Positions 1 to 10,425 are shown, counted from the stretch's first letter. The stretch is DNA of 64,000 bases from Caballeronia glebae (GCF_001545035.1 NZ_FCOJ02000005.1:124001-188000); one strand, 5' to 3'. Notes: a model not told the origin generated them from the letters alone. Translations and numbers: made by a program.

Positions 1-77
1 CCTTGAACAAGCTGATGCGCGAGGTCGATCTTTCGGAGACCGCGATCGTGAACCGGAAGCGGGGAACGGGGGCGTGA
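1..77 (+). CDS. 3' end of an unidentified protein (partial)
   Basis: An open frame enters from the left edge (in frame from base 3) and stops with TGA at 75-77. Only about 25 residues are visible, ending VNRKRGTGA. That is too little to name a family. It converges on the adhesin gene to its right, and a GC-rich hairpin lies between the two stops. The reading frame is supported only by typical GC-rich codon use and the clean stop, so it could still be fortuitous. Confidence 0.4.
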   Translation, partial: LNKLMREVDLSETAIVNRKRGTGA

Positions 78-100
78 GTGTGAGTGCGAGCCAAACGACG

Positions 101-130
101 TCGGGCGCGCGGGTTGCCTCGCGCGCCCGA
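101..130. terminator. GC-rich hairpin between convergent genes
   Basis: A perfect 11-bp inverted repeat (TCGGGCGCGCG at 101-111, CGCGCGCCCGA at 120-130) with an 8-nt loop lies between two facing stop codons. No clear U tract follows on either strand, so it may act as a bidirectional transcript end or 3' stabiliser rather than a canonical intrinsic terminator. Confidence 0.45.
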
Positions 131-137
131 AGCTCGA

Positions 138-2051
138 TCAGTTGAACGTGTAAGTGACGCCGACCGCGCCGCCAACATCCGGCGACGACAGCGTCGGCGA
201 CATCGTGAGGCCGCCATTGACCCGCCACACGCCATCGTTCGAGGTCCCGCCGATGCCGAGCGCGAGGCCCATCTGATTGTGATACCAGCCGGACGCAACG
301 CCCGCCGAGATCTTGCCCGGACGGTCGTCATAGCGCAGACCGGCGATCGCGATGGCCGCGGCCGTGCCGCCGTACGACTTCTTGAGGTTGTCGTTCACCT
401 GCGTCTGGAGGTTGTTCACCTGATTCTGAACGTGCCCGAGACCCGCGTTCATCTGGTTCACGTTGACGGCATCCGTCCCGTTCACGCCCGGCGCGACATT
501 GGTGACGCGGCGCTCGTTGCCCGCCGAGCCGACCGACGCGGTGTTCGCCTCGTTCGCGACGGAGTTCGCGCCCAGCGCGACGGAATTGTCGGCGCTTGCA
601 TTTGAACCGCTGCCGATGGCCGTGCTCGACTGTCCCGACGCGGTGCTGCCCGTGCCGACCGCCGTGCTCGACTGTCCGGTCGCGACGCTCGCGCTGCCGA
701 CCGCGAGGGCGTCCGTGCCGGTGGCAACCGGTACCGTGTAGTTCGCCGGATTGCTGTCCACCCATGCCGTCGGGGTAATGGGCAGCACGTTCACGACCGC
801 GGTGTTGATCGCTTGCGTGAGTTGCGCGACGTTGACCGCATCGGTCGCGTCCACGCCCTCAGCCACGTTGTGCAGCGAGACCGGCGCGTTTGCGTCCGCG
901 CCGACCAGCGTGACGTCGTTCGAGACCGGCGCGCCATCGCCGAGACCGGTGGTGGGCGCATTCGCGCTCGAGTACTGAACCGGGGCGAAGCGCTGCAACG
1001 CGGTGAGCGCACCGCCGACGTCGCTGTACGTCTGGCCGTAGACGCCGTACATCGGCGCGCTCATTGCGCCCGTCGATGGATCGAAGGCCGCGCCGCCGCC
1101 CAGCGCCGTCGCGACGCCGCTACCAAACGTGTTCACCTTGAAGTCTTCCGCCGCGAGCGCGAGATTGGTCGCGTTCAGTTGCGAGCCGTTGACGGCGTCG
1201 GTGCTCGAAGCGCTGATGCGGCCCGCCGCGACGTTCGTCAGCGTGCGCTCTTCGCCCGCGCTGCCAATGCTCACGGTGCTCGTCGGCGCAGTGCCGCTGA
1301 AGCCGTAGGTCGCGCCGTTGATCTTGACGGATTTCGTCGCGACTGCCGCGGCCGCGGTGCTGTTCGCGCCGATCGCGACGTCGCCCGCATTGCTGGCCTG
1401 CGCGCCGGTGCCGAACGCGAGCGCGTTTTCCGCCCCGGCCGCGGCGTTCACGCCGAACGCGACCGCGGACGTCCCGGTGGACGACGCGCCGCTTCCGAAC
1501 GCCAGGGCGTTTTCCGCCGAAGCGACCGATTGCGGGCCGAACGCCATCGAGTATTTGCCTGAGGCTTTCGCGCCCGAGGTGCCGTCGCCGCCAAATGCGA
1601 ACGAGCCATAGCCCGACGCGTTCGACGAAGAACCGATCGACACCGAATAGTCGCCCGTCGCGGCCGTGCCGTTCTTGTAGGGATTGCCGCCGATGGCGAT
1701 CGAGTTGGTGCCGCTCGCGGTTGCCATATCGCCAATGGCGACCTGCGAGCCCTGACCGCTCGCGTTGGCGTAAGGACCGATGGCTATCGGCGACGAACCC
1801 TTCTTCGAGGTCGAATCAGCGTGTGCGTTGGGGCCGAGGGCGACGCCGTGATTGGGATCGGCGCCCGGTTGCGTGTTGGCCGTAGCTCCGTTGCCTTCCA
1901 CGATTTTTTGCTGCGCGTGGGCCGAGTTTGCAACGACCACGCCTCCTAGCGACAACAGCGCCACCACGATACGCGCAGCACGGCTAATCGCATTTTGATT
2001 CCACCGATACGACCTGAGCGCATCGACCCTCGGACGCAAGTTCTTTTTCAT
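138..2051 (-). CDS. Trimeric autotransporter adhesin (YadA/Hep_Hag family)
   Basis: This 637-residue surface adhesin should form a homotrimer whose C-terminus makes an outer membrane barrel and exports the rest. Residues 1-46 are a long basic signal peptide ending SAHAQ. Residues about 70-240 are a head of 14-residue Hep/Hag repeats (AIG, AFG, VAIG cores). Neck/stalk motifs follow (TDAVNGSQL near 285, TDAVNVAQL near 410). A second short head of AVG/AIG/ALG repeats covers about 445-500, with another neck (TDAVNVNQM) near 530. The last ~80 residues are the YadA anchor. The chain ends YTFN, with Asn after the usual terminal aromatic residue. Family assignment is firm; the ligand is unknown. It stands alone, with an AT-richer upstream region. 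Confidence 0.93.
   Translation of the reverse strand: MKKNLRPRVDALRSYRWNQNAISRAARIVVALLSLGGVVVANSAHAQQKIVEGNGATANTQPGADPNHGVALGPNAHADSTSKKGSSPIAIGPYANASGQGSQVAIGDMATASGTNSIAIGGNPYKNGTAATGDYSVSIGSSSNASGYGSFAFGGDGTSGAKASGKYSMAFGPQSVASAENALAFGSGASSTGTSAVAFGVNAAAGAENALAFGTGAQASNAGDVAIGANSTAAAAVATKSVKINGATYGFSGTAPTSTVSIGSAGEERTLTNVAAGRISASSTDAVNGSQLNATNLALAAEDFKVNTFGSGVATALGGGAAFDPSTGAMSAPMYGVYGQTYSDVGGALTALQRFAPVQYSSANAPTTGLGDGAPVSNDVTLVGADANAPVSLHNVAEGVDATDAVNVAQLTQAINTAVVNVLPITPTAWVDSNPANYTVPVATGTDALAVGSASVATGQSSTAVGTGSTASGQSSTAIGSGSNASADNSVALGANSVANEANTASVGSAGNERRVTNVAPGVNGTDAVNVNQMNAGLGHVQNQVNNLQTQVNDNLKKSYGGTAAAIAIAGLRYDDRPGKISAGVASGWYHNQMGLALGIGGTSNDGVWRVNGGLTMSPTLSSPDVGGAVGVTYTFN
613..690 (-). 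repeat. 42-bp tandem unit inside the adhesin head
   Basis: The 17-bp string GCCGTGCTCGACTGTCC occurs at 619-635 and again at 661-677, a spacing of exactly 42 bp. This equals one 14-residue Hep/Hag repeat, so the second head region contains nearly identical DNA repeats that could expand or contract by recombination. Confidence 0.75.
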
Positions 2052-2594
2052 TTTCGAGCCTTTTGGCGGTTATTTAGGTTTCACCCGCGCGCCGTGTAAG
2101 TTTTCGGTGCGCGATTTATCTAAATTGGACTATATGGTTACTTCGTTATACGGACTAAATACAATGTCAATCTATATCGGCAACACAACTCATATGACGG
2201 AGCTATCTGTAAGAAGGCGAGACGTGTCCAGTTCAACTACGGGACTGTCTCGACGCGAGCACGAACGCGCGTCGGTGTTCGCCTCCCACCCGATCGCTAC
2301 GACATTGTTGACGCCGCCGGGTGACGCTCGAAAACCTGTCTCCACATACTCATATTAATTTGCATTCCAGATTAATTATTCGCTGCTATCACCTCGCTAC
2401 GACGTCATGAATCCGACGCCGAGCGCAGACTCTAGCGACAGCTTTTAAAACGCCATACCGGAAAAGTCCGAAAGACTTCGGCGAAATGCGGGCGAATAGT
2501 TGCCTGACGCGGCACACCGATGAGCCGCGTCAGTTGGTATCAGGAAGTGCTTGCTAAGAAGCGGGAGAAAGTCTGGAAAGGCTGGTGTAGGGCA
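2052..2594. other. Intergenic region upstream of the adhesin, AT-richer than its surroundings
   Basis: About 540 bp lie between the start of the adhesin and the stop of the uracil permease. The part from about 2100 to 2460 is visibly richer in A/T than the coding DNA around it. It should carry the adhesin promoter (reading left). An 83-codon frame on the plus strand (2107-2358) has no recognisable motif or Shine-Dalgarno site, and I do not call it a gene. Confidence 0.5.
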
Positions 2595-3896
2595 TCAAAC
2601 TACGCCCGCTCCGCGCCTGCGCAACAAGGCATAAAAAATGATGGCGCCGAACGTCGCCGTCCCGATGCCGCCCAGCGCAAAACCGCCGAGCTTCAGCGTG
2701 AAATCGCCGGTGCCGAGCACGAGCGTGACGGCCGCGACGATCAGATTGCGGTTGTCCGAGAAGTTCACCTTGTTGACGACCCAGATCCGCGCGCCCGTCA
2801 CCGCGATCAGCCCGAACACGACGATAGACACGCCGCCGAGAACCGGCCCTGGAATCGTCTGGATGACCGCGCCGAATTTCGGCGAGAAACCGAGGATGAT
2901 GGCGAACAGCGCCGCGATCACGAATACGAGCGTCGAGTAGATCTTCGTGACGGCCATCACGCCGATGTTTTCGGCATACGTCGTCACGCCCGTGCCGCCA
3001 GCGAAACCGGAGGCGATCGTCGCCAGCCCGTCGCCGATGAACGCGCGCCCGATGTATTTATCGAGGCTCTTGCCCGTCATCGCGCCGACGGCCTTGATGT
3101 GTCCGAGATTCTCCGCAACGAGAATGATCGCGACCGGCGCGATCAGCGTCATCGCCGGGGCTTCGAACACGGGCGCGGTAAAGTGCGGCATGCCGAACCA
3201 CGCGGCGTTCGCGACGATCGAAAAATCGATCGGCTTGCCCATGCCCATGCCGTTGGTCAGCGCCGCATAAATGAGGTACGCGATCGCGAGGCCGATCAGG
3301 ATCAGAAGGCGCTGCGCCATCCCGCGCGCGAACACCGCGACGCCGCCCACGCACAGCACGGTAGCGAGCGCCATCCACGATTCGAAGCTGCTGCCCATCA
3401 CGCCCTTCACGGCGATCGGCGCGAGATTCAGGCCGATCACGCAGACGATCGCGCCCGTGACGACCGGCGGCATCAGCGCTTCGATCCACTTCGTGCCGAC
3501 CGCCGCGACGATCAGTCCGATGATCGTGTAAGCCACGCCGCACGCGATGATCCCGCCGAGCGCCACAGCAATATTCAAGTTCGGGCCGTGGCCGCCGTAT
3601 CCCGTGACCGCGATCACGAGGCCGATGAACGCGAAGCTCGAACCGAGATAACTCGGCACGCGCCCGCCCACCAGCACGAAGAACAACAACGTGCCGATGC
3701 CCGACATGAAGATGCACAGATTGGGATCGAAGCCCATCAAAAGCGGCGCGAGCACGGTCGAGCCGAACATGGCGACGACGTGCTGAATGCCCATCGCGAT
3801 CATCTGCGGCCAGGCGAGGCGTTCGTCGGGCGCGACGACGCGACCCTCCTGGGCGTCCGGCTGGACTGGCCAGCGCGGGAAATAGGAATCGGACAT
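2595..3896 (-). CDS. uraA: Uracil/xanthine permease (NCS2 family, UraA-like)
   Basis: This 433-residue inner membrane protein probably imports uracil by proton symport. Its sequence follows UraA closely: the PSYLGSSFAF stretch near residue 81, AENLGH (Glu252) and TTYAENIGV (Glu299). The two glutamates correspond to those that bind uracil in E. coli UraA. About 14 membrane segments are expected. The start was chosen at the ATG reading MSDSYF because CTCCTT (AAGGAG on the coding strand) lies 8 nt upstream; the frame is open 33 codons further. It is monocistronic. Specificity for uracil rather than xanthine is inferred from similarity. Confidence 0.92.
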   Translation of the reverse strand: MSDSYFPRWPVQPDAQEGRVVAPDERLAWPQMIAMGIQHVVAMFGSTVLAPLLMGFDPNLCIFMSGIGTLLFFVLVGGRVPSYLGSSFAFIGLVIAVTGYGGHGPNLNIAVALGGIIACGVAYTIIGLIVAAVGTKWIEALMPPVVTGAIVCVIGLNLAPIAVKGVMGSSFESWMALATVLCVGGVAVFARGMAQRLLILIGLAIAYLIYAALTNGMGMGKPIDFSIVANAAWFGMPHFTAPVFEAPAMTLIAPVAIILVAENLGHIKAVGAMTGKSLDKYIGRAFIGDGLATIASGFAGGTGVTTYAENIGVMAVTKIYSTLVFVIAALFAIILGFSPKFGAVIQTIPGPVLGGVSIVVFGLIAVTGARIWVVNKVNFSDNRNLIVAAVTLVLGTGDFTLKLGGFALGGIGTATFGAIIFYALLRRRGAGVV

Positions 3897-4059
3897 CGGC
3901 GGGGCTCCTTGGCGGCGGTGAGGCGCCGTCCGCGCGGCGCGCTCGATCTGAAAAAAATCAGGCGCGAGTGTACGGAGCGGGCTCTCGGGTGGCAAGCGAG
4001 CCGATATTACGACCGTTTGAGCGTCGCATGCCCGCGACGTGTCACACTTTTCCCGCCCT

Positions 4060-5619
4060 TCAGACGCCCCGCTCCAGCTCGAAAACCGCGACCGCGCTCT
4101 TCAACTGCTCGGCCTGATCGGCCATCGCGCCCGCGGCGGCGGCGGCCTGCTCGACGAGCGCCGCGTTCTGTTGCGTCACCTCGTCCATCTGCGCGACCGC
4201 GCGGTTCACCTGCTCGATGCCCGTGCTCTGCTCATGCGAGGCGGACGAAATCTGCGCCATGATGGCCGTCACGCGCTGCACGGCATGCGTGACTTCGGCC
4301 ATCGTCGCGCCGGCGCGCTCGGCAAGCGCCGCGCCGCTGTCCACGCGTGCCGTGGACGCCTCGATCAGCTCCTTGATTTCCTTCGCCGACATCGCGCTGC
4401 GCTGCGCGAGCGAGCGCACTTCGCCCGCGACCACCGCGAAGCCGCGCCCTTCCTCGCCCGCGCGCGCCGCTTCCACGGCGGCGTTAAGCGCGAGAATGTT
4501 GGTCTGGAACGCGATGCCCTCGATCACGGCGATGATGTCCGTCATGCGCTTCGAGCCGGACGCCAGTTCGCGCATATTGTCCACGACCTCGCCGACGAGT
4601 TCGCTGCCGCGCGCCGACACCTCCGACGCGCCGCGCGCGAGCCCGTTCGCCTCGTCCGCGTTGCTCGCGTTCTGACGCACGGTCTGCGTGAGCTGCTCCA
4701 TGCTCGACGCGGTTTCCTCCAGCGACGCCGCCTGCTCTTCCGTGCGCTGCGACAAGTCGGTGTTGCCCTGGGCAATTTCGCGCGATGCATACAGGATCGA
4801 ATCGCTCGAATGCCGAATCCCGCCGACGATATCCGCGAGTTTCGCGCTCATGTTGCCGAGGCTCGCGAGCATGCTGCTGTCGTCGCCGGGACGCGTGGCG
4901 ACGCGCGCCGTCAGGTCGCCGCGCGCGATGCGGTCGGCAATATCCGCCGCGTATGCCGGCTCGCCGCCGAGTTGCGCGGACAGACGCCGGCCGATCAGCA
5001 CCGCGAGCAGCGCGCCCGCGACCATCGCGCCGAACACGAGCGCGAGCATGACGACGCGCATCGTTTCATATTCCGATGCCGCGTTGTTGCGCGCCTCGGT
5101 CGCGCGCGCGCGTTTGAAGTCGGCGAGACGTTCCAGCGAATCGCGGGCCGTCTCGCTCGCGGCGATCGCGCGCGCGATGAGGCCCATCTGGTCGACATCG
5201 ATCGGCATGGCTTTCTTGCCCATCTGCATCAGCACGATGTCTTCCCACGCGGTGACGGACTTGCTCGCCGCATCGTAGAGCGCGATGCCTTCGGCGGAGC
5301 GCAACGTCGGGCGCATGCGCTCGAACGCGCGGTGCATGTTGTCGAGCGAGCCGGCCATGCCTTCCTTCAGCTTCTCCTTGCCGGCATCGTCGGCGAAGGT
5401 GAGATTGGCGGCGGCGAGGTCCGTGTTGAGCTTGTGCTTGTTGATTTCCTCGACCCAGTAGAGGCCGTCCATGTGACGGTCGCCGATCTCCTCGATCAAG
5501 CTGTGCATTTTCGCGAGCGAAACCACGCCGGTGGCGCCCACGCAGGCGGTAAACAGGATCACCACCGCGAAAGACAGCAACAGCTTGCTGAGCACGGACA
5601 GGCGGTCAAACCATTTCAT
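4060..5619 (-). CDS. Methyl-accepting chemotaxis protein (Tar/Tsr type)
   Basis: This 519-residue chemoreceptor signals ligand binding to CheA/CheW. Residues 8-35 form the first membrane segment. A periplasmic four-helix-bundle sensor of about 150 residues follows, then a second segment near 190-210. A HAMP domain with the GDLTARV stretch comes next, then a long coiled-coil signalling domain. The hairpin tip is nearly invariant in the family: [16 protein letters not shown] and [12 protein letters not shown]. The ATG reading MKWFDRL follows a GAGGAG site and is preferred over the start 18 codons upstream. No CheR-tethering NWETF pentapeptide is seen; the chain ends ELERGV. No chemotaxis genes are adjacent, so the ligand cannot be inferred. 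Confidence 0.93.
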   Translation of the reverse strand: MKWFDRLSVLSKLLLSFAVVILFTACVGATGVVSLAKMHSLIEEIGDRHMDGLYWVEEINKHKLNTDLAAANLTFADDAGKEKLKEGMAGSLDNMHRAFERMRPTLRSAEGIALYDAASKSVTAWEDIVLMQMGKKAMPIDVDQMGLIARAIAASETARDSLERLADFKRARATEARNNAASEYETMRVVMLALVFGAMVAGALLAVLIGRRLSAQLGGEPAYAADIADRIARGDLTARVATRPGDDSSMLASLGNMSAKLADIVGGIRHSSDSILYASREIAQGNTDLSQRTEEQAASLEETASSMEQLTQTVRQNASNADEANGLARGASEVSARGSELVGEVVDNMRELASGSKRMTDIIAVIEGIAFQTNILALNAAVEAARAGEEGRGFAVVAGEVRSLAQRSAMSAKEIKELIEASTARVDSGAALAERAGATMAEVTHAVQRVTAIMAQISSASHEQSTGIEQVNRAVAQMDEVTQQNAALVEQAAAAAGAMADQAEQLKSAVAVFELERGV

Positions 5620-6079
5620 CGATGTCTCCTCTTGCACGCCCCGCAGACGACGCCTGCGAACGGCGCGGCGCAAACTCCGATTCGCGCACAGAGGCTTTAC
5701 GGCGCTCGTTTCGGGTTTCTTGAGCTCGTATGAAGGAGATAACGGCGTGGAAATGAACCGTGGAATGTGGACGAAAGACGTGTGAAAGCGAGTCTGAAAG
5801 AAATCCGTAGATTGCTGCTAAAAAGCAGACAAAGTAAGCGAATTCCTAATTGGGAATTTTCTTATTCGGGGGCGCAAGCGAGCGACGTATGCTTCTTACA
5901 TGCGTGTTTCATGTAAGCGCATGTTGCAACTCTCCGATTCCCGCCCTTGGCCACCCGGCTTGGGCGGTTCTTTTTTGGGCGCCCGTTTTTGCGTCGATGC
6001 GTATTCTTCGCGCGTCGGTCGTCGCCCTTTCCCGTCGATACCAAATCGACGCCCGAGCTTCGCCCGGGCGTGTTCCGTC
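5620..6079. other. Intergenic region between the chemoreceptor and the RegA-like gene
   Basis: About 460 bp. The part 5780-5880 is A/T-rich and probably holds the promoter for the leftward chemoreceptor gene. The rest is GC-rich. Open frames here on both strands lack recognisable motifs. I see no RNA gene or strong terminator. Confidence 0.4.
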
Positions 6080-6622
6080 TTACTGCCGCACTGGCTTCTT
6101 CGCCAGCTTGCGCTGCAACGTGCGCCGATGCATGTTCAGCGCGCGCGCCGTCGCCGAAATATTGCCGTTGTTCTCCGCGAGCGCGCGTTGAATGTGCTCC
6201 CATTCGAGCCGCGCGACCGAGAGCAGCGTCGGATTCTCGATCGCTTCCTCGGCCGTCTGCTCGCTCGCCTGTTCGTGGAGGGCGGAAAGAATCGACTCGA
6301 CGTTCGCCGGTTTCGCGAGGTAGTTATCCGCGCCGTCCTTCACTGCCTGCACGGCGGTCGCGATGCTCGCGTAGCCGGTCAGCACCAGAATGCGCGCGTC
6401 AGGTTGCAGGTCGCGCAGCGGCGCGACGAGGCGCAGACCGGAATCGTTGCCGAGATGCAAGTCGACCGTGACCATGCCGAATTTGTGCAGATTGGCGAGC
6501 TTCAGCGCTTCGTCGGCGTCGTGTGCCTGATGCGGCGTGAAACCGCGCCGCGTGAGGCCGCGGGCGAGAATGCCGGCAAAGACTTCGTCGTCGTCGATGA
6601 TCAGAAAGTTGGTATCGCTCAT
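6080..6622 (-). CDS. Response regulator of the RegA/PrrA/ActR family (RoxR-like)
   Basis: This 180-residue regulator has a receiver domain (residues 4-120) and a Fis-type helix-turn-helix (about 140-175). The acidic pocket is Asp10-12, the phosphorylation site is Asp54 in VDLHLG, and Thr82 and Lys104 complete the active site. The C-terminus reads ATARALNMHRRTLQRKLAKK, very close to the DNA-binding helices of RegA/PrrA/RoxR. These regulators control respiratory and redox genes. The ATG follows GGAG by 9 nt. The cognate kinase gene lies immediately upstream with a 46-bp gap, so the pair is probably co-transcribed. Confidence 0.93.
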   Translation of the reverse strand: MSDTNFLIIDDDEVFAGILARGLTRRGFTPHQAHDADEALKLANLHKFGMVTVDLHLGNDSGLRLVAPLRDLQPDARILVLTGYASIATAVQAVKDGADNYLAKPANVESILSALHEQASEQTAEEAIENPTLLSVARLEWEHIQRALAENNGNISATARALNMHRRTLQRKLAKKPVRQ

Positions 6623-6668
6623 AAGTTTTATTCTCCGTAATGCCGATCGCGTGCGCCTGAGTTCAAGT

Positions 6669-8009
6669 TCAGGCCGCGCCGCTTCGTTCAGTTTTCGCGC
6701 TTTGCCCCGGCCTCGCGACCGCGCCGCGGTTCGGCAGACGCAACACCGCGCAGGTGCCGCGCGGCTTGCCGTCGGTCAGTTCGATCGAACCGCCGAGCCG
6801 CGCCGCCGCCGCGAATGCCAGGTAAAGCCCAACGCCATGTCCGCCTTGCGTGCTGTCGACCGGCGCCGCGCCGAGCGCGCCGCGCAACGCGGGCGGAATG
6901 CCCGGGCCTCGATCGCACACGTAAAAGCGCACGTAATCCAGTTTGTCGATGGTCTCCGCCGACGCCTGCAGCGTCACCGATTCGCTGCTCGCGCGCGCGG
7001 CGTTGTCGAGCAGGATCGTGAGAATCTGCCCGACGGCGACCGCATCTTCGATCGACGCATCGGCGGGCGTCCGGTCGATCTGCGCGAATTTCACCTGCGG
7101 ATGCCGCAGACGCCATTGGTCGATGAAACTCGACAACCATTCATCTAGCGCCTGGCGGCTCGACGGTCCCGTCGCGCGGCTACGCAGGCGCGCGAGCGCG
7201 GAAGTGCAAAGCGCCATTTGCTGTTCGAGCAGTTCGAAATCGGCCGCGTATGGCGCGAGATTGCGGTCGTGCGCGGCGGAGTCGCGCAATTCCTCCGACA
7301 GCATCGCGATGGTCGAAAGCGGCGTGCCCATCTCGTGCGCGACGGTCGCCGCCTGCACGCCGAGCGCGACGGCCCGTTCATCGCGAAGGTGACGTTGCTG
7401 GGCGTCGGCGAGCGCGGCGTCGCGCACACGCAGCGCCCGCGACATGCGCGCGACGAACCAGCCGATCAGCCCGACGCTCACCATGAAGTTGACCCACAGG
7501 CCGGTGCGGAAATAGTCGAAAAGATTGGCCGGATTCTCGATATTGAGCGGCACGTAGTTGAAGCTGAGCAGCGCGTAACAGGCGACGGCGAAGAGCGCGA
7601 GACAGGTCATCATCGTCCACGGCAGGACGGCGGCGGCGATCGCGAGCGACGGCAGATAAAGCGTGACGAACGGATTGGTCGCGCCGCCGGACAGGAACAG
7701 GAGCGCCGAAAGCGCCCCGAGGTCGACCAGCATTTGCCCGAACAGTTCGAGATTGCTCTCCGGCCGCGCCCGCGCGACGCGCATCCACGTGAGGCCGTTG
7801 AAGGCCATTTCCAGCGCGATGACGAGCAGCATCGCCGGCAGCGGAAGCTTGGCGCCGAAAACGATCTGCACGACGGCGATGGTCGTCAGCTGGCCGATGA
7901 TCGCGAGCGAGCGAAGCCAGAAGAGATGACCGAGATTGACCCGTCCGGTATTGGTTATGCGATGCATCTGAATGAGTGCGTGACCGCGCATGCGCGCTTC
8001 GTGCGACAT
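6669..8009 (-). CDS. Redox-sensing histidine kinase of the RegB/PrrB/RoxS family
   Basis: This 446-residue membrane kinase should phosphorylate the adjacent RegA-like regulator. About six membrane segments fill residues 30-190. The loop GGATNPF (108-114) matches the GGxxNPF quinone-binding box of RegB. The H-box is VAHEMGTPL with His225. Cys268 (QMALCTSALAR) aligns with the redox-active cysteine of RegB near the dimerisation helix. The ATPase part shows a weak N-box (ILLDNAARAS), then DRGPGIPP and GGHGVGLYLA. The start is uncertain: M1 has an AGGA site very close to the ATG, and an internal M15 (MHRITNTG) is plausible. Confidence 0.92.
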   Translation of the reverse strand: MSHEARMRGHALIQMHRITNTGRVNLGHLFWLRSLAIIGQLTTIAVVQIVFGAKLPLPAMLLVIALEMAFNGLTWMRVARARPESNLELFGQMLVDLGALSALLFLSGGATNPFVTLYLPSLAIAAAVLPWTMMTCLALFAVACYALLSFNYVPLNIENPANLFDYFRTGLWVNFMVSVGLIGWFVARMSRALRVRDAALADAQQRHLRDERAVALGVQAATVAHEMGTPLSTIAMLSEELRDSAAHDRNLAPYAADFELLEQQMALCTSALARLRSRATGPSSRQALDEWLSSFIDQWRLRHPQVKFAQIDRTPADASIEDAVAVGQILTILLDNAARASSESVTLQASAETIDKLDYVRFYVCDRGPGIPPALRGALGAAPVDSTQGGHGVGLYLAFAAAARLGGSIELTDGKPRGTCAVLRLPNRGAVARPGQSAKTERSGAA

Positions 8010-8098
8010 TATCCTGTTTGCATCCCGCCTGCGGCATCTGGCGCGATTTGTCGCACCTCGCCGCGCGAAACGGCCGCGTCACGCGATCCGCCGATCCG

Positions 8099-8311
8099 CT
8101 AATCCGCGCGGCTGGCTTGTGCGACGAGACAGGCTGGACACAGACAGCGCATGCCGGGCCGCAAGCGCTCGGCGGGCAACGCTGGCAACGACGCGCACCA
8201 GCAGGACGAATCGCCCGCGAGCATGCCGCAGCGAAACGCAGCGCCGCAGCGTTCGCAAACTTGCGCGCCCGGCGCTTCGGTCTCGTTCGTTTTCGGGGAT
8301 GGGTTCATCAT
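8099..8311 (-). CDS. Small cysteine-rich CWC-type protein
   Basis: This roughly 70-residue protein is dominated by paired cysteines: CERCGAAFRC, SSCWC and a C-terminal CLCPACL. The CWC triplet and spacing fit the cysteine-rich CWC family, whose function is unknown; zinc binding is likely from the cysteine pattern. The start is ambiguous: the ATG at 8311 (MMNPSP) is chosen over 8344, where no ribosome binding site is visible. It lies between regB and the divergent argB. Confidence 0.72.
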   Translation of the reverse strand: MMNPSPKTNETEAPGAQVCERCGAAFRCGMLAGDSSCWCASLPALPAERLRPGMRCLCPACLVAQASRAD

Positions 8312-8431
8312 CTTGTCATCAATCTGTCGAAACGATGATCGCATGCCGGCACGCCTGCCGGAAAACGTGGCGCGAGCGCGGCAATTCGTCCTGCCGCGAT
8401 GCGTCGGTCCTGTACAATTCGGCGTGTTTAA

Positions 8432-9355
<924 letters not shown>

Positions 9356-9373
9356 GCTTTCTCCCGCTTCTCC

Positions 9374-9399
9374 AACGCCCGCCAATGCGCGGGCGTTTT
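9374..9399 (+). terminator. Intrinsic terminator after argB
   Basis: A 9-bp stem (AACGCCCGC at 9374-9382, GCGGGCGTT at 9389-9397) with a 6-nt loop is followed by TT and then C. The U run is short, so termination may be partial. The next gene starts only 5 nt downstream. Confidence 0.6.
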
Positions 9400-9404
9400 C
9401 CCAC

Positions 9405-10160
9405 ATGACCGCGCATCGCCCGTCCCGCCAACGCCGCGTCAAGACACGCGGCCCCGTCTGGCTCTTCGATCTCGACAACACGCTGCATCACGCGTCGCAC
9501 GCTGTTTTCCCGGCGATCAATCGCGGCATGACGCAGTACATCATGGATCGCCTTAACGTCGACGTCGACGAGGCGAACCGGCTGCGCGTCGGCTACACGG
9601 TGCGTTACGGCGCGACGCTGCTCGGGCTCGTGCGGCATCACGGCGTCGATCCGGCCGACTTTCTGCGCGAAGTGCACACCTTCGCCGATCTGCCGTCGAT
9701 GCTGCGCGCCGAACGCGGTCTTACGCGGATGCTGCGCGCGCTGCCCGGACGCAAGATCGTGCTCACCAACGCGCCGACACTCTACGCGCGCACCGTGCTC
9801 GCGGAACTGGGCATCGCGAAGCTGTTCGAGCGCGTGATCGCGATCGAAGACATGCGCGCGGGCAACCACTGGCGCGCCAAGCCCGATGCGCCGATGCTCC
9901 GCCATGCGATGCGCCGCGCGCACGTGCGCCTTGAAGACGCGATTCTCGTCGAGGATACGCGCGGGCATCTGAAGTCTTATCGGCGGCTCGGGATTCGCAC
10001 GGTGTGGATCGTCGGGCATCTGCCGGTCGCGAAAACGTCGAGCGGCGGTTTGTCAATTCGCAAGCCCGGCGCGGGGCGGCCGCATTACGTGGATCGCACG
10101 GTGCGTTCGCTGCGCGCGCTGACGCTCGGTTTGCGCGGCGGGGCCTTCAAGGGCGCGTAA
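9405..10160 (+). CDS. HAD-family pyrimidine 5'-nucleotidase-like hydrolase
   Basis: This 251-residue cytoplasmic hydrolase carries the HAD motifs: WLFDLDNTLH (motif I, nucleophile in DLD), VLTNAP (motif II), a lysine in AKPDAPM (motif III) and ILVEDTRGHLK (motif IV). An all-helical cap of roughly 100 residues follows motif I, as in yeast Sdt1 and bacterial pyrimidine 5'-nucleotidases. Dephosphorylation of pyrimidine monophosphates is inferred from family resemblance. The ATG follows the hairpin after argB, so the pair may be partly co-transcribed. The basic C-terminal tail (about 210-251) is probably disordered. Confidence 0.82.
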   Translation: MTAHRPSRQRRVKTRGPVWLFDLDNTLHHASHAVFPAINRGMTQYIMDRLNVDVDEANRLRVGYTVRYGATLLGLVRHHGVDPADFLREVHTFADLPSMLRAERGLTRMLRALPGRKIVLTNAPTLYARTVLAELGIAKLFERVIAIEDMRAGNHWRAKPDAPMLRHAMRRAHVRLEDAILVEDTRGHLKSYRRLGIRTVWIVGHLPVAKTSSGGLSIRKPGAGRPHYVDRTVRSLRALTLGLRGGAFKGA

Positions 10161-10425
10161 GAGTCGAAATAGGCATCGCGTGAGGGTGTTCGGGGGAAGA
10201 TTACTACGCGGCGCATCGACCAGCCGTTGACCGGCACGTTCCGACCACGGTCCGAGCCCGGCGCATATTCGTTACCGCGACAAAAATTGGCATGATCGAG
10301 GCACGGGTGCCGAAGCGGATCGCCTCTTTCGGATGCTAAGCTCAGCGAAGCAAAACTTACGTGTCCGGCATCGGCTTCCTGTGCCGATGCTCAGCGTGGC
10401 ACATCATCGAAAGGAGCTTCACCTC

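Noticed and set aside
2107-2358. 83-codon plus-strand open frame in the AT-rich region
   Set aside because: No ribosome binding site, no recognisable motif and unlike neighbouring codon use; treated as part of the intergenic region.
2520-4262. 580-codon plus-strand frame opposite the uracil permease
   Set aside because: Antisense shadow: Arg/Asp/His-rich composition typical of GC-rich off-frame reading, covering the well-supported permease.
5850-6191. 113-codon frames on both strands left of the RegA-like gene
   Set aside because: They overlap the end of the regulator gene and show no conserved features or ribosome sites.
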